The notes: generated from the sequence alone by a model not told the origin. A stretch of DNA of 5,741 nucleotides from Nocardioides sp. (GCA_023252065.1 JAHEXO010000173.1:1-5741); one strand, 5' to 3'; positions 1 through 5,547 are shown, counted from the stretch's first letter. A program made the numbers and translations.

Positions 1-128
1 TCGCTGACATCGACGCTTCGAAGGAGCGGCTCGTCGGCAAGGGTCTCGCGTGGGTCGGCATCGCCCTGGGCGTCTTGGGAACGGTCGGCAGCGTGGGCGG
101 CCTCACCTGGTACGGGATACACCGGTAG
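1..128 (+). CDS. C-terminal end of a membrane-anchored protein (5' end outside window)
   Basis: The reading frame is open from the window edge and ends at TAG 126-128. The 41 visible residues begin with a short charged stretch (ADIDASKERLVGKG). A glycine/valine-rich hydrophobic segment of about 20 residues follows (LAWVGIALGVLGTVGSVGG), and the tail is short and weakly basic (LTWYGIHR). This looks like a C-terminal single-pass membrane anchor or the last helix of a longer protein. Third codon positions are mostly G or C, as in the neighbouring real genes. Only 14 bp separate its stop from the stop of the convergent gene at 143. The family cannot be recognised from this fragment and no function is proposed. 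Confidence 0.6.
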   Translation, partial: ADIDASKERLVGKGLAWVGIALGVLGTVGSVGGLTWYGIHR

Positions 129-142
129 CGCCGAAGACCTGG

Positions 143-622
143 TCAGAGCCGGACGGGTCGGGCGCTCCAGGCTCGGCCGGTGTGCAGCGCGCAGGCGAGG
201 GTGAGAGCGTCGGTCACCGGCAGCAGCCAGAGACCGATCGTCAGCATCGACAGCAGGGTGAAGACGCCGAGGAGGCACACGCACACCCACGCGAGCACCG
301 CGGCGGCTCGTCCGGACCGGGGCCGCAGGAGGGCGATCCCGACGAGCAGGGTGATCGCCAGTGGGAATGCCGCGGCGAACAACGCCGAGCCCCCGTTGAC
401 AGCGAGCAGGGTCGCCGAGGTGTCGCTGGTCGAGCTGGTCTGCCGAAGCACCTCGCCGGATCCCGCAGCCACCGTCGCGGAGCCGACGTAGGCGTCCGAC
501 GAGTAGACCGGCCAGGTGACGGCAGCCACGGCCAGGCCGACGCTCCACAGCAGTGCCGCGACCCAGGCACTCCAGATGCCGGCCGTGAACGGCCGCCACG
601 CGTGCCGAGCAGAGGCGTTCAT
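143..622 (-). CDS. Small multi-pass membrane protein of unknown function
   Basis: The 159-residue product has a short N-terminal tail followed by hydrophobic segments at about residues 15-38, 74-98, 106-126 and probably 127-146. A Ser/Thr-rich, mostly polar loop (about 39-73) lies between the first two, and a short basic tail closes the protein. This fits an integral membrane protein with three or four helices and one exposed loop. I chose the ATG at 620-622 because it puts the first helix close to the N terminus. A GTG at 689-691 would add 23 polar residues and read through an intergenic-looking palindrome. No strong Shine-Dalgarno sequence precedes 622, so the start is not certain. Third positions on this strand are strongly G/C, supporting real coding. 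It diverges from the NPCBM-like gene and converges on the fragment at the left edge. I do not recognise the family. Confidence 0.75.
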   Translation of the reverse strand: MNASARHAWRPFTAGIWSAWVAALLWSVGLAVAAVTWPVYSSDAYVGSATVAAGSGEVLRQTSSTSDTSATLLAVNGGSALFAAAFPLAITLLVGIALLRPRSGRAAAVLAWVCVCLLGVFTLLSMLTIGLWLLPVTDALTLACALHTGRAWSARPVRL

Positions 623-639
623 GGGCAGCACCGCCGATC

Positions 640-655
640 TTGAGCACTCGCTCAA
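640..655. promoter_or_regulatory. Perfect 16-bp interrupted palindrome, candidate operator
   Basis: The sequence TTGAGCACTCGCTCAA consists of two perfect 6-bp half sites (TTGAGC/GCTCAA) separated by 4 bp. It lies 18-33 bp upstream of the preferred start of the membrane-protein gene at 622 and upstream of the later starts (708/714) of the divergent NPCBM-like gene. The surrounding 50 bp are less G/C-biased than the flanking genes, as expected of a promoter region. Its size and symmetry suit a dimeric helix-turn-helix repressor such as a TetR-family protein. No such regulator gene is in the window, and assignment to a family is inference. No clear -35/-10 pair was found. Confidence 0.4.
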
Positions 656-707
656 ATCCCACGTTACAGGACGCAGGAACCGCCCATCCACCCTGCACGC
701 CTACCGG

Positions 708-1187
708 ATGGTGATGCCGGCGACCAGCCGCTACGCCCGTGGGGTCAGTCCCGCGGTCAAGGTCACGGTCTACGGCTGGGAGAACCTCAGCGATCGGACA
801 GGCGTCAACAACCAGTGGATGGCGTGGGGAGCCACCGTGCCGATCAACGGCACCGACTTCCCCAGCTCTCTGGTCGCCTGGAACTCCGAGGACCCCGCTG
901 TCGCCACGGACACCGCCCACATCGAGTACAACCTCGACCACAAGTGCCTCAGGCTGGCCGCCGTGTTCGGCATCTCCGACGACTCCGAGACGGGTGGTCA
1001 GGCCGAGGTCGACGTGCTCTCGGACGGCACGACCCTCTACACCAACACCTTCGACGTCGGGCAGAAGGAAGCCAAGACGATCGCGTTGGGCAGCCCGCTC
1101 AAGCTGCGCCTCGAGACCCACCAGACCTCCGCCACCGCGAACGGGTACGGCGTGTTCGGCACCGCTCGCGTGCTCTGCACGAAGTGA
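708..1187 (+). CDS. NPCBM-like domain protein, start uncertain, no export signal
   Basis: From the ATG at 708 the product is 159 residues. Residues about 18-157 resemble the NPCBM family of carbohydrate-binding-like beta-sandwich domains. The pattern visible is VYGWENLS near the start, a WG strand (40-41), a central FGISDDSETGGQAEV segment (87-101), then a DG-L-Y strand (VLSDGTTLY, 103-111) and a final strand ending in Cys. Cys80 and Cys157 could form a disulfide, which would suit an exported protein. However, no signal peptide, lipobox or membrane helix is visible upstream in any frame. Starts at 621 (with AGAGG at 611-615) and at 516 (GTG) are also in frame, but both give a polar, arginine-rich N terminus, and 516 overlaps the opposite gene. 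The stop is TGA 1185-1187. The gene may have lost its 5' part. Domain call fairly likely; start weak. Confidence 0.6.
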   Translation: MVMPATSRYARGVSPAVKVTVYGWENLSDRTGVNNQWMAWGATVPINGTDFPSSLVAWNSEDPAVATDTAHIEYNLDHKCLRLAAVFGISDDSETGGQAEVDVLSDGTTLYTNTFDVGQKEAKTIALGSPLKLRLETHQTSATANGYGVFGTARVLCTK

Positions 1188-1194
1188 CCTGACG

Positions 1195-1218
1195 ACCGGG
1201 GCGCGGACGCGCCCCGGT
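1195..1218. terminator. Hairpin between convergent genes, probable bidirectional terminator
   Basis: Two perfect 10-nt arms (ACCGGGGCGC and GCGCCCCGGT) flank a 4-nt loop, GGAC. The hairpin begins 8 nt after the stop of the NPCBM-like gene and lies 12 nt beyond the stop of the convergent universal stress protein gene, so it can serve both transcripts. There is no U-tract on either side, which is common for high-GC actinobacterial hairpins. Termination is inferred from position and stem strength. Confidence 0.7.
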
Positions 1219-1229
1219 GCGGGGCATCC

Positions 1230-1661
1230 CTACGAGCGCACCACCACGACGGGGCAGTGAGCGTGGTGGACGCAGTGGGCGCTCACCGAGCCCAGCAGCA
1301 TGCCGGTGAACCCTCCGTGCCCGCGGGTGCCCACCACCAGGAGGTCGGCGTCTCGTGACCTCTCGATCAGGACCCCTGCGGGATGGCCGTGGGCCACGAC
1401 CTGCTGGATGTCCGAGGTGCCGCCGAGCTCCGCCTTCGCGAGCGCGTCGGCCAGGTGCTGCTCGGCGACCCGCTGAGGATCGGGCGTCGTCGGCGCGACG
1501 CCTCCTTCGGCCGTGGTCAGCGGCGGGAGGTGCCACGCCGTCACGGCCGTGATCTGACCACCGACCCCCGCGACGTACTGCTGGGCCCACCGCAACGCCT
1601 CTTGTCCACACTCGGACCCGTCGACGCCGACGACGACCTTCTGCTGCCTGTTCTTCTCCAC
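1230..1661 (-). CDS. Universal stress protein (UspA family, ATP-binding type)
   Basis: The 143-residue product is a single UspA domain of the usual length. It opens with the first beta strand and its acidic residue (KVVVGVDGSE, Asp14). It ends with the ATP-binding motif G-2X-G-9X-G-S at residues 111-125 (GTRGHGGFTGMLLGS), followed by the last strand CPVVVV. The complete motif indicates the ATP-binding subgroup rather than the non-binding UspA type. Members are cytoplasmic and usually dimeric, linked to stress, hypoxia or stationary-phase survival; the exact role cannot be read from sequence. I prefer the GTG at 1659-1661 because it has GAGGCGAG upstream (GAGG at 1671-1674) and begins just before the first strand. 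GTG codons at 1676 and 1697 would add 5 or 12 poorly conserved-looking residues. It is transcribed away from the photolyase operon. Confidence 0.9.
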   Translation of the reverse strand: MEKNRQQKVVVGVDGSECGQEALRWAQQYVAGVGGQITAVTAWHLPPLTTAEGGVAPTTPDPQRVAEQHLADALAKAELGGTSDIQQVVAHGHPAGVLIERSRDADLLVVGTRGHGGFTGMLLGSVSAHCVHHAHCPVVVVRS

Positions 1662-1719
1662 TGTTGCTCGCCTCACCCCGTTGTCGTGCCCCCTCACGAC
1701 CCAGCATCCGCCGTGGCGC

Positions 1720-1739
1720 GCCGAGTGCCGAGTGCCGAG
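1720..1739. repeat. Tandem 7-bp repeat in the divergent promoter region
   Basis: GCCGAGT occurs twice in a row (1720-1726, 1727-1733), followed by a third partial copy GCCGAG (1734-1739). It lies between the divergent universal stress protein and photolyase genes, 56 bp before the photolyase start. It could be a binding site array for a regulator or a chance slippage repeat. The rest of the 134-bp gap (1662-1795) holds the two ribosome binding sites and no convincing -35/-10 promoter. Confidence 0.45.
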
Positions 1740-1795
1740 GGTTGATGCGTCACGAGTCGAAGGTCCCCTTGGTGCGGCCGTGGCAGGGTGGACCG

Positions 1796-3154
1796 ATGAA
1801 CTCGGTCCTCTGGCTCCGCCGCGACCTGCGGCGCCGCGATCTCCCCGCGCTCGGGGCGGCGAGCGACGCAGGCGGCGACGTCCACGTGCTGTTCGTGATC
1901 GACCCGGTGCTGTGGGACGGCTGCGGACCGGTCCGGCGCGGCTGGCTCGCCGCCAGCGTGCGCGCCGCAGCCGCGTCGTACGAGGGTCGCTTCACGGTGC
2001 GCGTCGGCGACCCGGCCCGGCAGGTCGCCGAGCTCGCTGCCGAGGTCGGCGCCGACGCGGTGCACGTCAGCGCCGAGACCACGCCCTACGGCGGGCGCCG
2101 CGACGAGAGGGTCCGGGCCGCACTCGAGGAGCGCGACGTCGAGTGGGTCGCCACCGGCTCGCCGTACGCCGTCTGGCCGGGGCGCGTGGTGAACGGCGAG
2201 GGCAAGCCCTACCGGGTCTTCACGCCGTTCTCCCGGGCCTGGCGCGAGCACGGCTGGGCGGCCCCGGCGGCCGCTCCGCCACGGCTCAGTCTCGGCGACG
2301 GGCTGAGCAGCGAGGACGCGGTGGAGCACCTCGACCGGGCCCTGGCCGACTGCCCGGTCGAGCTTCCGACCGCGGGGGAGGACGCCGCTCTGCGACGCTG
2401 GCACGACTTCCGCGACCAGCACCTCGGCGACTACGACGGCGACCGCGACCGTCCCGACCGCCGAGGCACCTCCCGGCTCTCGCCCTACCTCAAGGTCGGC
2501 GCCCTCCACCCGCGCACGATCCTGGCCGACCTGGCCGGCCACCGCTCGCGGGCCGCGAAGGTCTACACCGACGAGCTCGCGTGGCGGGAGTTCTACGCCG
2601 ACGTGCTGCACTCCCGTCCCGACTCCGCCTGGCGCGACCTGCGTCCCGAGCTGGGCTCGATGCCCTACGACGACCACGACGACCTGGTCGAGGCCTGGCG
2701 CAAGGGTGAGACCGGGTTCCCGATCGTCGACGCGGGGATGAGGCAGCTGGCTCAGAGCGGCTGGATGCACAACCGGGTGCGGATGATCACCGCCAGCTTC
2801 CTCTGCAAGGACCTCCATGTCTGGTGGCCCGAGGGCGCCCGCCACTTCCTCGCCCACCTCATCGACGGCGACCTGGCCAGCAACAACCACGGCTGGCAGT
2901 GGGTCGCCGGCACCGGCACCGACGCCTCGCCGTACTTCCGGGTCTTCAACCCGGTCACCCAGGGCAAGAAGTTCGACCCCGACGGCGCCTATGTACGGCG
3001 CTGGGTCCCCGAGCTCGCCCACCTCCCCGGCAAGAAGGCGCACGAGCCCTGGTCTGCCGACGACGGCTACGACCACGGCTACCCCGCGCCGGTCGTCGAC
3101 CACTCCGAGGAGCGTGACGAGGCTCTGCGCAGGTACGAAGCCGCTCGACGTTAG
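1796..3154 (+). CDS. phr: Class I deoxyribodipyrimidine (CPD) photolyase
   Basis: The 452-residue product has the usual length and order of class I photolyases, which use blue light and reduced FAD to split cyclobutane pyrimidine dimers. The N-terminal antenna-binding alpha/beta domain starts at LWLRRDLRRRDLP (5-17). The FAD-binding helical domain carries TSRLSPYLKVG (225-235), ELAWREFY (260-267), TGFPIVDAGMRQL (306-318), GWMHNRVRMITASF (322-335), ASNNHGWQWVAGTGTD (361-376) and FNPVTQGKKFD (384-394). By alignment with E. coli PhrB, Glu260 and Trp263 match lesion-binding Glu274/Trp277, Asn364 is the flavin-facing Asn, and Trp367 and Trp344 match Trp382 and Trp359. Tyr291 occupies the Trp306 position. 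The antenna (MTHF or deazaflavin) cannot be decided by eye. Start: ATG 1796 has AGGG at 1785-1788 and gives the canonical N terminus; an in-frame ATG at 1745 is less likely. First gene of an apparent operon with ribF. Cryptochrome-only function is possible but less likely. Confidence 0.93.
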   Translation: MNSVLWLRRDLRRRDLPALGAASDAGGDVHVLFVIDPVLWDGCGPVRRGWLAASVRAAAASYEGRFTVRVGDPARQVAELAAEVGADAVHVSAETTPYGGRRDERVRAALEERDVEWVATGSPYAVWPGRVVNGEGKPYRVFTPFSRAWREHGWAAPAAAPPRLSLGDGLSSEDAVEHLDRALADCPVELPTAGEDAALRRWHDFRDQHLGDYDGDRDRPDRRGTSRLSPYLKVGALHPRTILADLAGHRSRAAKVYTDELAWREFYADVLHSRPDSAWRDLRPELGSMPYDDHDDLVEAWRKGETGFPIVDAGMRQLAQSGWMHNRVRMITASFLCKDLHVWWPEGARHFLAHLIDGDLASNNHGWQWVAGTGTDASPYFRVFNPVTQGKKFDPDGAYVRRWVPELAHLPGKKAHEPWSADDGYDHGYPAPVVDHSEERDEALRRYEAARR

Positions 3155-3163
3155 GCTGCGCGC

Positions 3164-4108
3164 GTGCAGATCTGGCGGTCCCTGGACGACGTCCCCGGCG
3201 ACCTCGGCCCCACCGCCGTCGTGATCGGCAACTTCGACGGGGTGCATCTCGGCCACCAGCACGTCGTCCGCGAGGCGCGCGCGGCCGCCGACGCCGAGGG
3301 CCTGCGCGTCGTGGCGGTGACCTTCGACCCGCACCCGATGTCGGTGCTGCGGCCCGAGCACGCGCCCACCAGCCTCACCGACATCGAGAGCCGCGCCCGG
3401 CTGCTCGACGACGCAGGGGTCGACGACGTCCTGGCACTTCCGTTCGACCGCCTGGTGGCTGCCTGGAGCCCCGAGGAGTTCGCCGAGCGCGTCCTGGCCG
3501 GCGCCCTGCACGCCGCCGTCGTGGTCGTGGGGGCGAACTTCCGCTACGGCGTGCGGGCCTCCGGCGACGTGGCGACCCTGACCGCGAGCGGGGAGCGGCT
3601 CGGCTTCCGCGCGGTCGGCGTGGCGCTCGACGGCGGACCGCAGGTCTGGTCGTCGACCTACATCCGTACCTGCTTGGCGGCCGGAGACGTCGCCGGCGCC
3701 GCGCAGGCGCTCGGGCGGCCGTTCGTGGTCCGGGGCCTGGTCGTCCGCGGTGACCGGCGCGGTCACGAGCTGGGCTACCCGACCGCCAACGTCCCGACGC
3801 GCACCCTGGTCGCGGCTCCCGCCGACGGTGTGTACGCCGGGTGGTTGCGGCGGCTGGACACGGGGGAGCGCTACCCGGCCGCGATCAGCGTCGGTACCAA
3901 CCCGACCTTCGAAGGGGTCCGTGAGCGGCGCGTGGAGTCCTATGTGCTCGACCGCGACGACCTCGAGCTCGACGACGTGGAGGTCGAGGTGTCCTTCGTC
4001 GACCGGATCCGCGGGATGGTCCGCTTCGACGGCGTGGACGCCCTCGTCGAGCAGATGGGGACCGACGTCGCGCAGGCCCACGACATCCTGGGCGTGCCCC
4101 GCCCGTGA
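3164..4108 (+). CDS. ribF: Bifunctional riboflavin kinase / FAD synthetase
   Basis: The 314-residue product matches full-length RibF, the cytoplasmic enzyme that phosphorylates riboflavin to FMN and adenylylates FMN to FAD. The N-terminal nucleotidyltransferase module has GNFDGVHLGH (22-31), TFDPHP (53-58), a VGANFRYG segment (122-129) and SSTYIR (163-168). The C-terminal kinase module has GRPFVVRG (184-191), GHELGYPTANV (200-210) with the PTAN nucleotide/metal motif, DGVYAG (221-226), ISVGTNPTFEG (241-251) and ESYVLD (258-263), which carries the expected catalytic Glu258. Both modules look intact. The GTG start lies 9 nt after the photolyase stop; the TAGG containing that stop is the only, weak, Shine-Dalgarno match, so translational coupling is likely. 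The gene overlaps the next one by 4 nt. In many actinobacteria ribF sits between truB and rpsO; here it follows a photolyase. Confidence 0.95.
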   Translation: MQIWRSLDDVPGDLGPTAVVIGNFDGVHLGHQHVVREARAAADAEGLRVVAVTFDPHPMSVLRPEHAPTSLTDIESRARLLDDAGVDDVLALPFDRLVAAWSPEEFAERVLAGALHAAVVVVGANFRYGVRASGDVATLTASGERLGFRAVGVALDGGPQVWSSTYIRTCLAAGDVAGAAQALGRPFVVRGLVVRGDRRGHELGYPTANVPTRTLVAAPADGVYAGWLRRLDTGERYPAAISVGTNPTFEGVRERRVESYVLDRDDLELDDVEVEVSFVDRIRGMVRFDGVDALVEQMGTDVAQAHDILGVPRP

Positions 4109-5271
4109 CGGCGACGGGGGAGGCTCGTCGGCCGGTCGTCGACCTGACCGACGCCGAGGCCCGGCGCACGCTCGTCCTCAAGTGGGGCACCGTCGCGTCC
4201 GACGTGATCCCCGCCTGGGTCGCCGAGATGGACTACGCCCTCGACCCCGTCGTGCAGGAGGCCGTGCTGCAGGCGGTGCGCGACGGCCTCACCGGCTACC
4301 CGGTCTATCCCGCCGACCCCGCGCTCGGGGAGTCATACGTCGCGTTCGCGGCGCGGCACTACGACGCCCGGGTGGCGCCGGAGTGGGTGCTCCCGGTCGT
4401 CGATGTGACCTCCGGCGTGCGGTTCGTGCTCGACGTGCTCTGCGACCCGGCACCCGTGGTCTTCCTGGTGCCGGGCTACTCCCCCCAGCTCGACGTGGCT
4501 GCGATCACCGGGCGCCGGCGGGTCGACCTCGTGGTGCCACCCGACGCCGCCCGCGCCGAGGTCGACCTCGACGCCCTCGACTCGCTGCTCGCCGCTGGGG
4601 CCCGCACCCTGCTGCTGACCCAGCCGCACAACCCGTGGGGGAGGGTCTTCACCCGGCCCGAGCTCGAGGGGATCCGCGACGTCGTGCTCCGGCACGGCGC
4701 CAGGGTGATCTGCGACGAGATCCACGCACCGCTGGTGCTGCCGGGCGCCACCCACACGTCGTACCTCCAGGTCGAGGGCACCCTCGACCACGCCGTCGCG
4801 GTGGTCGCGGCGTCCAAGGCGTTCAACACCGCGGGCCTGCGCTGCGCCCAGCTGCTGGTGCCGTCGGAGGCCGACCGCAAGGCCCTGACCGCGGCGCCGA
4901 TGACGCGCAACGACTCCTGGTCACCGCTCGGCGTGGTGGCAGCGGTGGCGGCCTACCGCGACGGTGACCACTGGCTCGCCTCGCTCGTGGAGCGGCTCGA
5001 CCAGCTGCGCAGCCTGCTGGCCGAGCTGCTGGCCACCCACCTGCCGGAAGTGCGGATGCGGCCCCTCGAGGCGACCTACCTGGCCTGGCTCGACGCCCGT
5101 GCCTACGGTCACGACGACCCGGCGGCCGTGGCGCTCGAGCGCGGACGGGTGAAGCTCGGCCCCGGCCACGACTACGCCCCAGGACTCATCGGGCATGTGA
5201 GGCTCAACGTCGCCACGAGCCCCGAGCGGCTGACGGAGATCGTCAGCCGGCTCGGGGCCGCGTGGACCTAG
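4105..5271 (+). CDS. MalY/PatB-type PLP-dependent C-S lyase or aminotransferase
   Basis: The 388-residue product is a fold-type I PLP enzyme of normal length for the MalY/PatB group, whose members cleave cystathionine or cysteine conjugates (beta-lyase) or act as class I/II aminotransferases. Group hallmarks are KWGTV...IPAWVAEMDY (26-44), GYPVYP (64-69), PGYSPQ (123-128, PLP-stacking Tyr125), QPHNPWGR (173-180, Asn176), CDEIHAPLVLPG (203-214, Asp204 contacting the pyridine nitrogen), ASKAFNTAGLRCAQ (236-249, Schiff-base Lys238) and HVRLNVATS (364-372, substrate-carboxylate Arg366). The substrate cannot be fixed from sequence; C-S lyase in sulfur amino acid metabolism is the family expectation. 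The GTG start at 4105 overlaps the ribF stop in GTGA with no Shine-Dalgarno, so expression probably depends on coupling to ribF. The stop TAG is 7 bp from the convergent ptsH stop. Confidence 0.88.
   Translation: MTATGEARRPVVDLTDAEARRTLVLKWGTVASDVIPAWVAEMDYALDPVVQEAVLQAVRDGLTGYPVYPADPALGESYVAFAARHYDARVAPEWVLPVVDVTSGVRFVLDVLCDPAPVVFLVPGYSPQLDVAAITGRRRVDLVVPPDAARAEVDLDALDSLLAAGARTLLLTQPHNPWGRVFTRPELEGIRDVVLRHGARVICDEIHAPLVLPGATHTSYLQVEGTLDHAVAVVAASKAFNTAGLRCAQLLVPSEADRKALTAAPMTRNDSWSPLGVVAAVAAYRDGDHWLASLVERLDQLRSLLAELLATHLPEVRMRPLEATYLAWLDARAYGHDDPAAVALERGRVKLGPGHDYAPGLIGHVRLNVATSPERLTEIVSRLGAAWT
5219..5258. terminator. Long hairpin inside the 3' end of the PLP-enzyme gene, possible ptsH terminator
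   Basis: The arms pair as 5219-5227 with 5250-5258 (9 bp) and 5228-5234 with 5242-5248 (7 bp). One bulged base lies at 5249, and the loop is GGAGATC (5235-5241). It lies within the last codons of the PLP-enzyme gene and begins 20 bp beyond the ptsH stop when read on the − strand. It is therefore well placed to terminate or stabilise the ptsH transcript, and may stabilise the 3' end of the + strand mRNA. There is no U-tract, so function is inferred from stem strength and position. Confidence 0.5.
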
Positions 5272-5283
5272 GACCGACCTAGG
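5265..5283. repeat. Twin GACCTAGG repeat carrying both convergent stop codons
   Basis: GACCTAGG occurs at 5265-5272 and 5276-5283. Each copy contains the palindrome CCTAGG. The first copy supplies the TAG stop of the PLP-enzyme gene (5269-5271); the second supplies the ptsH stop on the opposite strand (5279-5281). Because CCTAGG is self-complementary, the two copies can also pair as a 6-bp stem with a 5-nt loop. Confidence 0.6.
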
Positions 5284-5536
5284 CGTCGAGGTCCTGCACG
5301 ACCAGGGCCGCGATGGCCTCGACGTCGGCCTCGTTGGCACCGGACACCTCGACCGTGTCACCCCGGCCGGCCCCCAGGGTCATGATCAGCAGAGCCGAGC
5401 TGGCGTCCACGGGCTCGTCGCCGGGGATCCCGATCAGGACCTCGGAGTCGAGCTCGCCTGCCGCTTCGGAGATGATCACGGCGGGGCGGGCGTGCAGGCC
5501 GACGGCCGAGCCGACGACGACGGACTTGGTGGGCAT
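5279..5536 (-). CDS. ptsH: HPr phosphocarrier protein of the PTS
   Basis: The 85-residue product has the usual HPr length. HPr is the small cytoplasmic carrier that takes phosphate from phosphoenolpyruvate via Enzyme I and passes it to the sugar-specific EIIA domains. The active site GLHARPA (13-19) has the phosphorylated His15 with Arg17 and Pro18. The second conserved block, SSALLIMTLGAGRGD (46-60), places Ser47 where Firmicutes HPr carries regulatory Ser46. HPr kinase is not generally found in actinobacteria, so Ser47 phosphorylation is not assumed. The ATG at 5534-5536 is preceded by AAGGAG (forward positions 5542-5547) with a 5-nt spacer, the best ribosome binding site in the window. It lies 43 nt downstream of the fructose permease end on the same strand, so it is probably the last gene of a fructose PTS operon. 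Confidence 0.96.
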   Translation of the reverse strand: MPTKSVVVGSAVGLHARPAVIISEAAGELDSEVLIGIPGDEPVDASSALLIMTLGAGRGDTVEVSGANEADVEAIAALVVQDLDA

Positions 5537-5541
5537 GGGTT

Positions 5542-5547
5542 CTCCTT
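5542..5547 (-). promoter_or_regulatory. Strong ribosome binding site of ptsH
   Basis: AAGGAG on the − strand lies 5 nt before the ptsH ATG. It is a near-perfect Shine-Dalgarno sequence, whereas the + strand operon genes have weak or no sites. This fits a protein needed in high amounts and fixes the ptsH start. The remaining intergenic bases up to 5579 show no promoter or terminator. Confidence 0.85.

Noticed and set aside
146..174. GAGCC...GGCTC inverted repeat near the end of the membrane-protein gene as a terminator
   Set aside because: The stem is only 5 bp with a 19-nt loop and lies inside coding sequence.
50..643. A 197-codon + strand open frame opposite the membrane-protein gene
   Set aside because: The product is Arg/Gly/Gln-rich and featureless, while the opposite strand gives coherent membrane helices and G/C-biased third positions.
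676..702. GGAAC (676-680) as a possible ECF-sigma -35 element for the NPCBM-like gene
   Set aside because: No convincing -10 element at suitable spacing follows, and a 5-bp match is expected by chance.
1742..1747. TTGATG as a possible -35 box for the photolyase operon
   Set aside because: The bases 17-18 bp downstream (CCCCTT region) do not resemble a -10 element.
1664..1795. N-terminal extension of the photolyase to an upstream start (1664 or 1745)
   Set aside because: The added residues do not belong to the photolyase fold. ATG 1796 has a suitable ribosome binding site and gives the canonical first strand.
1694..4081. A 795-codon open frame on the − strand opposite the photolyase and ribF genes
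   Set aside because: Its translation is low-complexity, rich in Gly, Val, Arg and Asp and without any domain pattern. It is the expected stop-free antisense shadow of G/C-biased codons in two clearly real genes.
3750..4967. A 405-codon + strand open frame across ribF and the PLP-enzyme gene
   Set aside because: It is an Arg/Pro/Gly-rich out-of-frame reading of two genes with intact motifs in their own frames.
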